Positions 55,059 through 64,000 of a DNA stretch of 64,000 nucleotides are shown here, piece after piece. The notes under the pieces were generated by a model. That model made no database searches. It was not told where the DNA came from and was given only the letters and a program-made list of their open reading frames with translations. The stretch is from Nelumbo lutea (taxonomy: Eukaryota; Streptophyta; Magnoliopsida; Proteales; Nelumbonaceae): positions 56,198,422-56,262,421 of the forward strand of contig JAKGHH010000004.1 of NCBI GenBank assembly GCA_022828595.1, given 5' to 3'. Position 1 is the stretch's first letter. Each line of letters begins with the position of its first letter. A program made the position numbers and the translations under genes.

Positions 55059-55416
55059 TGGTAAATGGCTCCTCTGAAGTATGTGATCTGTTAAGACCAA
55101 AACATCAGCTAGAGTATTTTTGTGTTTCGACAGCAAAAAGAATGGTTCAGAATCAGGTAACATGTGTTTTACAAAGCAAAATACCCAAAGTATAAACACT
55201 TGTGCAACAAAAAGCACAAATTCATATTTATTTTTTACTTCGTGCTTTATAATCCACAAAAAGGCATGAGGTGCAAATGTAACATGGAAAAAATTGTGGC
55301 ATAAGACACAATTATGGGTCATGATGCCCATAAATATATACCACGTGGCATATTTGTGAATATGGCAAAATATATGCCATGTGACAAAATTTTCGACATG
55401 CCATGATGCCCATAAG
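55059..55416. other. Non-coding DNA with ATATGCCA(T/C)GTG repeats
   Basis: From about 55330 a phrase GTGGCATATTTGTGAATATGGCAAAATATATGCCATGTGACAAA begins, which recurs almost unchanged at 56145-56190 on the other side of the LINE-derived insertion, with further TATGCCACATGGCA text near 56290. Confidence 0.6.
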
Positions 55417-55428
55417 TATTATGCCGCA

Positions 55429-56133
55429 GGAGGACCTACAAAAAAATACAAATGGGTGTACAGGAAAAACAGAGTGAGAGGCAATAGGACATTTGGTACA
55501 GATCATAGGGAGGCAACGAAGCAAATTCAGTCTTCGGTCCCCCTTCAGATGAAGGAACATCAGGAAAGTGAGCTGAGTGGGATCAAGCCTGATTCCGGTG
55601 TGAACAGGTTTCCGCAAAGTAGTGATATTATTGACGGAGATTCAGGTGGTGTAGCACTCCAGAAATTAGTGGAGAGAGGTTACGATCAGGAAAAGTCTAG
55701 GTCTGTGTTTCTCGGGGGGTGAGGGGTTTGCTAGGAGGGCCTTCAAAGAATTCATAAAAAGAAAAAAAAAAAAAAAGGAAGAGAAATTGAAGAAAAAAAA
55801 TCATCTGGAAGGAAGTAAGGGATGGGATGAGGATGTCTCAGACCAGGAGGGTTTTCTCACAGATGTAGATTGAAAGGTGGCGATTCAGAAAGGAGTTTTT
55901 TGTTGAGGATCAGTTGTCGGTTCGGTGATCCTTGTTTCTTTGGGATCTGCTTTGGGTATGTTTAGGGTAATTTGCTCGGTTTTGGTTGGGTTTTCCTAGT
56001 TGTATGCTGTGGGTTCCTTGGTTTATTTTGGGTGCATGAGGGTGTTTTGGCTCTTTGGTGATATCTTATCACCCTCTGTTGTATCTCACCTCCTCTTATT
56101 TTAACAATTTTTTTCTTTATCCTTCAAAAAAAA
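55429..56133 (+). mobile_element. LINE-derived retroposon with target duplication
   Basis: Flanked by TATTATGCCGCA (55417-55428) and TATTATGCCACA (56134-56145), 11 of 12 alike. The left part encodes a hydrophilic frame (KYKWVYRKNRVRGN to SRSVFLGG, to 55722) like a LINE ORF1 fragment. The right part is a 3' end with TTGGTGATATCTTATCACCCTCTG and a terminal CTTCAAAAAAAA. ORF2 is absent, so it is an internally deleted or non-autonomous copy. Confidence 0.6.
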
Positions 56134-56640
56134 TATTATGCCACATGGCAAATTTGTGAATATGACAAAATATATGCCATGTGTCAAATTAGTGACACGT
56201 TTATTATCTAATCAATAAAGCTTTGTTCTTGTTGCTGATAAAAAATAAAAAAAAAAGGAAAATACATGCCTAAGTTTAATGTCCACATGTGTGGCAGAAT
56301 ATATGCCACATGGCACAACTACATTGTCATGTGACATTTGTATATTATAAATTTCAACAAATGGAATTTATCATGTCACACATGGTAAAGCAACATGGTA
56401 TAACCAAAAATTTATTTATGCTTTTAATCTCAAAAGCATGTTTTGACAACAATAATTACCAAATTCAAAGCATGAAACATATTTCGTGCTTTTGTGCTCT
56501 GAAAAACACAAAAGCAAAAGCTTATCCAAACATAACCTAAGCCTATACCTACTCAGATAATGATACAAATTAAGTACTAGAAAAACTGGCATCATTGTGT
56601 GAGAATGCAGAGGAGAATGTTTTTCATCTGTCTGTTGGCT
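56134..56640. other. Non-coding DNA; a short LINE tail and half of an inverted structure
   Basis: 56205-56262 (AATCAATAAAGCTTTGTTCTTGTTGCTGATAAAAAATAAAAA) looks like the tail of a LINE related to those nearby. 56440-56545 (AAGCATGAAACATATTTCGTGCTTTTGTGCTC...AAGCTTATCCAAACATAACC) resembles the end of a class II element, but no convincing opposite end was found. Confidence 0.4.
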
Positions 56641-56988
56641 GCCCCTACTCAAGATTTATTTGGGGTTTCTTCTTTGTCCTATTAAGACTAGATGGGTGGA
56701 TCCAAGATATTCAGGAGACATCTTTGCTCATTGGCCTGACATGAGAGGAAATACCAAGGCAAAAATTGTTTGGAGCTGCATCCCCTTTACTATTTGCTGG
56801 GAATTGTGGAAGGAAAGAAATAAAAGAACTTTTTTAGAACAGATCATTTTCTGGAGAGAAATTAACACTAATGTGTTGCAAAAGGATTATGGATTGGGTT
56901 CTAATCCTTCCAGAATTTGAAAGAGTTTCTAAGGAAGATCTGGGTGTTGGCTTTTGGAGCCTTCTTGAATTAATCTAGTTTTTCTCTT

Positions 56989-57218
56989 TGTTGAGAATGG
57001 CTAGAAAGGGTTTTATTTTTTTCTCCTTTCTTATACTCTCTCAATATTGGGAACCCATATAAGGGCATTCTTGTAATTATTATTTTCCCAAATTATAAAG
57101 TAATCTTTTGAGGGTGTGAATGGTGAATAACACACCTCGACACATGCTTTCTTCTTCCTCTTCTTTTTCTTCTCTTCTCTTCTCTTCCTCCTCTCTTGAA
57201 ACCCTAGTTTCTGCAACT
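56989..57218 (+). repeat. 5' LTR of copia element
   Basis: Contains ACCCATATAAGGGC (TATA at 57058), then a CT-rich stretch TCTTCTTCCTC and AAACCCTAGTTTCTGCAACT next to the primer site. Confidence 0.9.
57058..57063 (+). promoter_or_regulatory. TATA box of copia LTR
   Basis: TATAAG in CCCATATAAGGGC; conserved in the 3' LTR near 61758 as CCCATATAGGGGC. Confidence 0.5.
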
Positions 57219-57230
57219 TGGTGTCAGAGC
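57219..57230 (+). other. Primer binding site (tRNA-iMet type)
   Basis: TGGTGTCAGAGC, one change from TGGTATCAGAGC, directly at the LTR end. A leader of about 500 bases without a long frame follows. Confidence 0.87.
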
Positions 57231-57727
57231 AGGTAGAAGCATCTGGGATTTGTTCTCTGCTGATGTCAGACCGCCGCCGGATGACGTCAGCAGTCCGTAC
57301 AGGTGCCGGCAGCAGTCTATGAAACCAGTACAGTTTGATTTGCCCTGATTTAAAAAAAAAAAATTGGTATGACTCTTGTCATCATATGAAGCTTCATGAT
57401 TTTTGGTGGATTTTTTAAGGAAAAAATCGCAGAAATTCCAGATCTGATGTCGAGCCATGTACAGCACGTTTAATGATACTTTTCTGTTGTAAAACCTAGA
57501 CCATTCAGGTCATTTTTCAATTTGGGATTTACGGGAAGTGGTTCCATAATTTTTTGAGCACTGTGTGATTTTTGGAAGATTTTTTTCTCCTTCTATTTTG
57601 CCGCCAACCTAGTTTTTTCGGGCTTCCTTTGGTTCTTAACCGTGTGGTAAGCTGGTTTTTGGGTTTGGAACTGTGGTTAAAGTGTTGGGGGTCCTTTTTG
57701 GTTGCTGAAAAGGTGTCTTGTTAGAAT

Positions 57728-58722
57728 ATGGAATCATCCAAGGATTTTCAAATGGTTCCTGGCATGCTCTCGGGAACTGCAGATATTTCCAGTGGTATGA
57801 TAACTACTATTAAACTGGATGGAACTAAATTTTTAGAGTCGTCTTAGTTTGCTAAACTTACCATTACTGGGAGGGGTAAACTGGGATTCATCACAAGAAG
57901 GGAAGTGAAGCCAAGTCCTAAAGACCCGAAATTTGCAAGGTAGGAACAAGACAACTCCCTTGTTATGGCATGGATGATTTGCTCAATGCAACCTCATACT
58001 GCCCAAAATTACATGTTTCTTCCATCTGCCAAGGATATTTGGAATAGGGTGGTTGCTACTTATTCCTAAGTTAACAATACCGCTAGAGTGTATCAACTTC
58101 AGAGGGAAGCTTGCAGTATACGTCAAGGGGAGAGATTTGTTGCTATGTATTTCTCTTCTCTACAGTTTATCTGAGAAGAAATGGATCACTTGAAATCTCT
58201 AGTTTGGAAGGACCCTGAAGATGGTGAGTAGTATCGGAAGTACATAGAGGAGAATACAGTCTGATTTTTTCGCAGGCTTAAACCCAAAGTTTGATTTCAC
58301 CAGGCAACACATTCTTAGTGCAAGCGTTCTCTCTTGCTACTACTTACTCTTTTGTACAAGGGGAGGAAAGTCGAAGAACCGCCATGATGCAATCCTCTAT
58401 GAGTGATCATTCTACCATTATGTCATCACGACCCAAGCAAAATACTAGCAAACATCCCATTACAAAGAAGGTTGGGGATGTTATTTGTGAGTACTACAAG
58501 AAGCCAAGACACACCAAAGAAAGGTGTTGGAAGCTCAATCCTCATCTAAAGCTGGAGAAGTACGATGCTCACTTAGCTATAATTGGTAATGATGCTCATC
58601 CCTCGGATGTGCTTGACTCCTCTCGGGTCAGGGTGAAGTCAGAATCACTAATAACCTTTCTCTTGACTATGTTCTACATGTGCCCCGGCTACAAAAAAAT
58701 TTATTGTTTGTTAGTTCTCTAA
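57728..58722 (+). pseudogene. gag: Copia gag, broken
   Basis: Starts MESSKDFQMVPGMLSG, then ITTIKLDGTKF and NYMFLPSAKDIWNRVVATYS of the copia gag core with stops near 57845, 57942, 58068 and 58170. After a shift near 58290 it reads HTKERCWKLNP. The zinc knuckle CEYYKKPRHTKERC has Tyr in place of the second Cys and Arg in place of Gly, so RNA binding is probably lost. Confidence 0.83.
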
Positions 58723-59781
58723 CAAAAGCCCACAATTGCTCAATGACCTTTTTTTCCAACCATTGTGTTTTTCAGGACCTGAGCACAAGGAAGACGATTG
58801 GAAGTGGGTATGAAGTGGATGGAGTCCACCTCCTGAATGGACCTTCAGAGCATGGATTGTCAAGCCAGACTAAGTCTTGTTCCAATGAGAAAATGAGTCT
58901 TTTGAAATTATGGCATTGTCGCCTTGGTCATATATCTGTCAATTCTATCAAGTTTTTGTTTCCAAACTTGTTTGATTCTGTGTCCAAATTGAATTTTGAA
59001 TGTGAAGTTTGTCATTTATCCAAACAATGTAAAAACATATATTTTGCAAGCAGTAAGAAGTGATGTTGCTTTCCACTTGATCTATACTGATGTTAGGGCC
59101 CATATGTTGTCCCCTGTATGGAGGGGGTGCAAATATTTCATTCTCTTCATTGATGACTACAGTCGGTATACATGGCTTTATTTGATGAAAAGTAGAGATG
59201 AAGCTCCTATGATTGTTCAAAACTTCATGAATATGGTTGAGACACAATTTGAGAAAAGAGTTAAGATAATAAGATCTGAAAATGCCAAGGAATACTTTGA
59301 ACATCACTTGCATAGATTTCTTGAAGACAAGGGCACTATTCACCAAAGTTCATATTGTCATACTCTACAACAAAATGGGGTGGCTGAAAGAAAAAATAGG
59401 CATGCAGTTGAAGTTGCTCGAGGCTTATTGTTCCAAACTCATGTTCCAACTTGTTTCTGGGGTGATGCTGTTGAGACAGCTATATATCTCACTAATAGAC
59501 TCCCATCAAGGGTCCTTAACCTTCATTCTCCTCATCAACTACTCTTCCCTGATGGACCTCCTTCTAATCTACCCCTTAAGGTCTTTGGTTGTGTATGTTT
59601 TGTTCATGATATGAGTCCTTCCCGGCGCAAGTTTGATCCTAAATCAATTAAGTGTTTATTCCTTGGTTATTCTCCAGTCCAAAAAGGCTATAGATGCTTT
59701 GATGCTCTCTCTGGCCTTTTTGGAATCCTCTTCCTTTTTCTAGTCACCCCGTCCTTCTCTTCAAGGGGAAAATGCAAGTGA
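58723..59781 (+). pseudogene. Copia integrase, broken
   Basis: Pre-integrase zinc part: LWHCRLGHISVNSIKFL with CEVCHLSKQCK (HHCC) at about 58910-59035. The core reads HLIYTDVRAHMLSPVW (first Asp), YFILFIDDYSRYTWLYLMK, IIRSENAKEYF (second Asp is Glu) and LQQNGVAERKNRH (Glu kept). Then CFWGDAVETAIYLTNRLPSR and FGCVCFVHD. A frame change near 59060 separates zinc and core parts. The frame closes in FLVTPSFSSRG. Confidence 0.87.
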
Positions 59782-60186
59782 AGATCATACTCCCTTCTAC
59801 CTTCTTGTTCCTACCTCAATTCCTCCCTCTCTTCCTACCTCTATCCTTCTCCTTCTCCTCCTCCTATGTATCGACCTCGGTCCTGGCAGCAGTTTTTCAT
59901 CAAGCGCAATAAGAGGGTGGCTTCTGAAATAGAATGCCTATCACAACCTGATTCCCCAAACTCAGGTAATCTTGAACCTCCTAATAATCCTATTATTGAT
60001 TCTAACATTGATCTTCCTATTGCCATTCAAAAAGGGAAGAGGACATGTAACAAGTATCCTATCACTAACTATGTGTCTTATAATGCTCTTTCACCTTCAT
60101 ATTGTGCTTATATTTCTGCTATCTCTTCTGTTTCCATCCCTCGAAGTGTTATAGAGTCAATGTAATGCCCCCACTGGAAGGAAGCT
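59782..60186 (+). pseudogene. Copia integrase-RT linker
   Basis: Pro/Ser-rich segment (MYRPRSWQQFFIKRNKR, PNNPIIDSNIDLPIAIQKG), then NYVSYNALSPSYCAY, the usual hinge before RT. Ends with a TAA near 60164 just before HWKEAMNQEM. Confidence 0.75.
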
Positions 60187-61687
60187 ATGAACCAAGAAAT
60201 GGAGGTCCTAATAAAGAACCAGACTTGGGAGGTTGTTCCTTGCCCCAAAGATAAGATTCTTGTTGGGTGTAAGAGGGTTTATACTATTAAGCACAAGGTA
60301 AATGGCTCAATTGAAATATACAAAGCAAGTCTTGTAGCCAAAGGGTACACTCAGACTTATGGCATTGATTATCTAGAAACCTTTGCTCCAGTTGCTAAAA
60401 TGAACTCTATTCGTGTGATCATGTCTCCTGCCGCCCATTACTCATGGCCTCTATATCAAATGGATGTAAAGAATGCCTTCCTTAATAGGGACTTACAAGA
60501 GGAAGTGTATATGGACTTACCACCTGGGGTAAGTTTTCTTAACAGTGATGGAAAAGTGTGCCACTTAAAGAAGTCTTTGTATAGACTAAAACAATCTCCA
60601 AGAGCATGGCTTGACAGGTTCAGGAATGCCATCTTAAAGATTGGTTTTTCTCAATCTCAGACTGACCACACCTTATTTATTAGAAGAGTTTATGCTAGAG
60701 TAGCAATGTTGATAATATATGTTGATGACATTGTTGTGACAGGTGATGATATCACAGGTATCTCTCAGTTAAAGTCATTCCTTACTTCTGAATTTGAAAT
60801 TTAGGGACCTTGGTGATCTCCAATACTTTCTTGGAATTGAAATTGCAAGATCCAAGAAGGGGATTTTTCTGCCACAAAGGAAATATGTACTTGATTTGCT
60901 TCATGAGGTTGGGAAATTAAGGTGTAAGCTTGTAGAAACTCCAATTGATCCCAACCACAAGTTGAATTCTACCGAAGGAGAAGTTCTTCCAAACAGGGGG
61001 GTATATCAAAGATTGGTGGGACACCTTCTGTATCCTTGTTTGACTAGACCTGACATTTCCTATGCTGTTGGAGTGGTTAGCCAATATATGCATGAACCCA
61101 AGACATCTCATATGCAGGCAGTTAACAGAATTTTAGCCTACCTGAAAAGATGCCCTGACAAAGGGATGTTGTATTCCAACCACGGCCATCTAAAGATTGA
61201 GGCTTACACAAATGTTGATTAGGCAGGGTCCATCGATGATAGAAGATCTACATCCGGTTATTGCGCCTCAGTTGGAGGCAATGTGGTTTCCTGAAGAAGT
61301 AAGAAACAATCTGTGGTTGCTTGTTCTAGTGTTGAGGCAGAGTATAGGGCAGTGGCTCATGGAGTGTCTAAACTACTCTAGTTGAAGACCTTATTGACTA
61401 AGATGGGCATCCAAGCAGATGTTCCAATGAGACTATACTGTGACAATCAAGCAACTATAAATATTGCTCACAATCCTGCCTAACATGATCGTATAAAGCA
61501 TATTGAGGTGAATAAATACTTTATTAGAGAAAGAATTCCTAGTGGAGAGATTTGCCTTCCTTTTGTAAGGTCAGAAGACCAACTAACTAATTGCCTCACT
61601 AAAGGTGTTCACCATCCAAAGTTGGTTAAGAACCTTGCCAAGCTAGGCATGATTGACATATATGCTCAACTTGAGGGAGAGTGTTGA
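60187..61687 (+). pseudogene. Copia reverse transcriptase and RNase H, broken
   Basis: RT: MNQEMEVLIKNQTWEVVP, KASLVAKGYTQTYGIDYLET, FAPVAKMNSIRV, YQMDVKNAFLNRDLQEEVYM, and catalytic LIIYVDDIVVTG (YVDD at 60718-60729) intact. A one-base shift near 60800 leads to DLGDLQYFLGIEIARSKKG and LTRPDISYAVGVVSQYMH. RNase H: EAYTNVD, a TAG where Trp is usual (the first Asp is Asn), DDRRSTSGYC, SVEAEYRAVAHG, LYCDNQAT and QLTNCLTKG, with several stops. It ends inside the 3' LTR. Confidence 0.88.
61671..61681 (+). other. Polypurine tract of copia element
   Basis: TTGAGGGAGAG directly before the TGTTGAG start of the 3' LTR. Confidence 0.8.
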
Positions 61688-61920
61688 GAATGGCTAGACA
61701 AGGGTGTCTTTTGTTTTTTTTTTTCCTTTCTCATACTCTCTCAGTATTTGGGCACCCATATAGGGGCCTTCTTGTAATTATTATTTTCTCAAATTATAAA
61801 GTAATCTTTTGAGGATGTGAACAGTGAATAACACACCTCTTGACACTTTCTCTCTTCTTCCTCTTCTTCTTCTCTTCTCTTCTCTTCTTCCTCTCTCTTG
61901 AAACCCTAATTTCTGCAACT
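61682..61920 (+). repeat. 3' LTR of copia element
   Basis: About 90% like the 5' LTR by eye; ends TTTCTGCAACT before the CTCTT duplication. Confidence 0.92.
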
Positions 61921-62075
61921 CTCTTGTTTCTGTTGCAAAAGATCTCTTCAGGTTTTCTGTTTTGTGCTTTGTTTTTGATCTTTTGGTGATCTCTCATCAC
62001 CTTCCTGATGTAGTTTTTCTTCTTTTATCAATAAAGTTTTCTTTTTTATTTTTTAATCAATAATTTTTTTTATTT

Positions 62076-64000
62076 ATATTACCAAAAAAGTTAAGTTCGC
62101 TGGGAACTACCTAAAGAAAGACTGATCTTTGGAGGGCAAAAGATGCCAAGAAAACACAACAAAGTTAAGCCTAGTACAACTTAAAGGAGTTATGCAAGAT
62201 GTAAATCTCTCCAATATAATATAGTTTAAATCTACAAAGTCACTATAGAACAAATCATAAGAGTAACCCTCATAAGACCATAGAAAGAAACTGAACCCTA
62301 CCCTAGAAAGCTCCCAAAATTTATTTCTACTCATATACATTAGAAGACAAAGAACAGGCTGATATTAGTATATTACTATTTCAACCATTAAAAGCATATT
62401 TTAAAACTAGCAAACAGCCATTGATTTCCTTTATTATTAGAAACCTCCCAGCAAATTCTCAGCTAAATTTCTTCATATGGAGCATCACATAAGAAGTTCA
62501 TTAAATCTGTCTTTAGATAAGGGATCAGGGTGGAACTGGAATTGGAGACAATTGAAAGAGTAATTCCAGTAGTCTCCCAAAATCCATTACAGCAGAGCAG
62601 AATTGAGTAAAATATGGGGATTTAGCTTTTGAATCCATGTTTTTATATAAATATTCAATCCATCCAAGCAACCCAAAAACATCCATATACAGTAACAAAA
62701 AGGCACTTCTTAGAGGAAAGTATAACAGATGAATCCCTGTTTGTAAGCTAGTACTCCAAGCAACCAAGCAAGGTGAAAAAAATGAAATAAATCATGGGCT
62801 TCAATAGCATTTGAGCCCCTTTTTATGATAAAATCAACTTTATTATAATAAGAGATTACAATAAATTCCTCACAGCTTGACCTATTTGATAACGCATTTA
62901 ATCATTTCTGCAGCTTAATGAATTCCTCACAGTAATGATGCATTAGGGCAAAGAACCACATATGATTTATGATTACAAATAATTATAAATGTTTTCAAAC
63001 TAATCCAAACCAAGGTTCATTCTCGCTTCTAAATCAAACCCATAGATCAGATTCTATCACAGTAAAATCAGAATGCCAATAATCTTGGAAAAATTGGAAA
63101 TTTATGGATATAAAAGAAAGTGTAATGAAATTTTAAAATTGTGAAAACCACATGATACTTGTCATCCTTAAATTTAAAGTTTTAGCTTGAATGCTAACAC
63201 CCAGAAGTACCATCTACTGATACTGCGAATTTACCATAGTTATTAGACAATTAATGCTGCCACTCTACCAAAACCACCAGCAACAGAACCAATTAGTCCC
63301 CTTATTTGTTTACTTTTTGATAGTTCAATTGGTCCCCTTTATGGATTTTTCATCTTATCTATTCTAATTCCTGAGAATGCTAAACACTGCAAAGATAGTG
63401 CAATAATTATTTTATAAAGATATAGTTTTAAGTCAGTAAATTAGTCAACTGATATTACTTTAGAAACATGGTCCTGGCATTCCATCCTAACCCTAAACTG
63501 AAAATAACAACTTCCTTAGTACCATGAACCTAGCACCTCATTTGATTGGGATTTACCAGACTAGCACATAGTGGAGCTTTCACTCAACACAGGTTAATCA
63601 GTATAATGACCAAGATAAATTTCAAGGCCAAGCTATTAATTCCTATGAAAATCATAAACCAGATGATCTAGGGATAAACTCTAGTCGTTTCTCATTGCAA
63701 TGTCTCGAGTACCCAGGTTCTGCCTCTATACTCTCCTTGTTGAGACCATTCTCTTGCTTATCTTGCTACTCTTTTCATTATTTTATTGATAGTGTGTCTC
63801 GCTGTCTCCATACTTCTAACATAAGGGAGAACAAAAGTAAGATAAGAAGAAAATATATATTGAACCAAAACAAGAAGAATGGAAGTCTGGAAACATGATA
63901 ACATGTGAGAAGTCGGATTCTAAGAAGGGACCCATGGAGTAAGTCCAGGCCTTAAACAAGAATAGGAGTAGCCAAAGGCGGATGGTGTATCTACAATAAA
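62076..64000. other. No recognised gene or element
   Basis: AT-rich DNA without a conserved frame on either strand. I looked for the missing MYB first exon here on the minus strand and did not find it. Confidence 0.45.

Larger units (their letters stand above)
56989..61920 (+). mobile_element. Ty1/copia LTR retrotransposon, complete ends, decayed coding region
   Basis: LTRs of about 230 and 239 bases begin TGTTGAGAATGGCTAGA and end CTGCAACT. A perfect CTCTT duplication flanks the element (56984-56988, 61921-61925). A primer site, gag, integrase, reverse transcriptase, RNase H and polypurine tract follow in copia order. About 15 disabling stops or shifts prevent autonomy. I do not assign a lineage. 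Confidence 0.93.
56641..62075 (+). mobile_element. LINE 3' fragment split by a copia element
   Basis: The left part (to 56988) encodes WSCIPFTICWELWKERNKRTF of the zf-RVT/linker region in a frame open from 56660 to 56920. After the copia element, 61921-62075 gives a typical LINE 3' end (TTTTGGTGATCTCTCATCACC, TATCAATAAAGTTTTC, then T- and A-rich sequence). TTGGTGAT(A)TCT(T/C)ATCACC is shared with the tail near 56055. RNase H is absent. Confidence 0.7.

Noticed and set aside
62076..64000. First exon of the MYB gene
   Set aside because: No W-x-EE or VPGKT..EV..HY text on the minus strand.

Overview
The window is a stretch of nuclear DNA from a flowering plant. It is AT-rich and consists almost entirely of transposable elements inserted into one another, with no intact protein-coding gene that I can support. 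The plant assignment rests on Athila-, Tat- and Reina-type Ty3/gypsy elements, Ty1/copia elements, L1-type LINEs with a C-terminal RNase H, a Helitron and hAT-type MITEs. Three remnants of ordinary plant genes add to it: a restorer-like PPR gene, a Pollen Ole e 1-like gene, and the second exon of a DIVARICATA-type MYB. I cannot name the species.

Layout. 333-10961 is an Athila-like element on the plus strand. Its 5' LTR has lost its start, and its 3' LTR cuts a minus-strand PPR gene (10962-12173). 12940-16284 holds minus-strand copia debris in the odd order LTR, RT-RNase H, LTR, gag. 18378-20300 is a non-autonomous Helitron built largely of its own internal repeats.

21749-35741 is a minus-strand Tat-type gypsy element that has lost most of gag and its 5' LTR. 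It carries an additional ORF in antisense (plus strand, 22882-30718). A Reina-like chromovirus (23598-29613, perfect GTATG target duplication) has split that ORF, and a hAT MITE (34544-35100) has split its protease.

36519-38250 is a broken hAT transposase gene containing two hAT-type MITEs. 39605-41885 is a Mutator-like structure with long inverted ends around an Ole e 1-like gene, which is itself split by a 1.2 kb element (40108-41338). A short relative of that element (42502-42735) and another hAT MITE (42060-42446) follow.

44752-45256 is the MYB second exon, whose first exon is not in the window. Two LINEs of different families meet head to head near 50105. A third LINE remnant (56641-62075) is split by a nearly complete copia element (56989-61920, perfect CTCTT target duplication). 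Nothing recognisable lies in 62076-64000.

The genes do not form a cellular pathway. The value of the window is its insertion history, which target-site duplications date in relative order: Reina-like into Tat; MITE into Tat; two MITEs into a hAT transposase gene; a TIR element into the Ole e 1-like exon; copia into LINE. Every element reading frame carries stops, frameshifts or substituted catalytic residues, so any current movement would need enzymes from elsewhere. I found no rRNA, tRNA, CRISPR array or undescribed multi-gene system.
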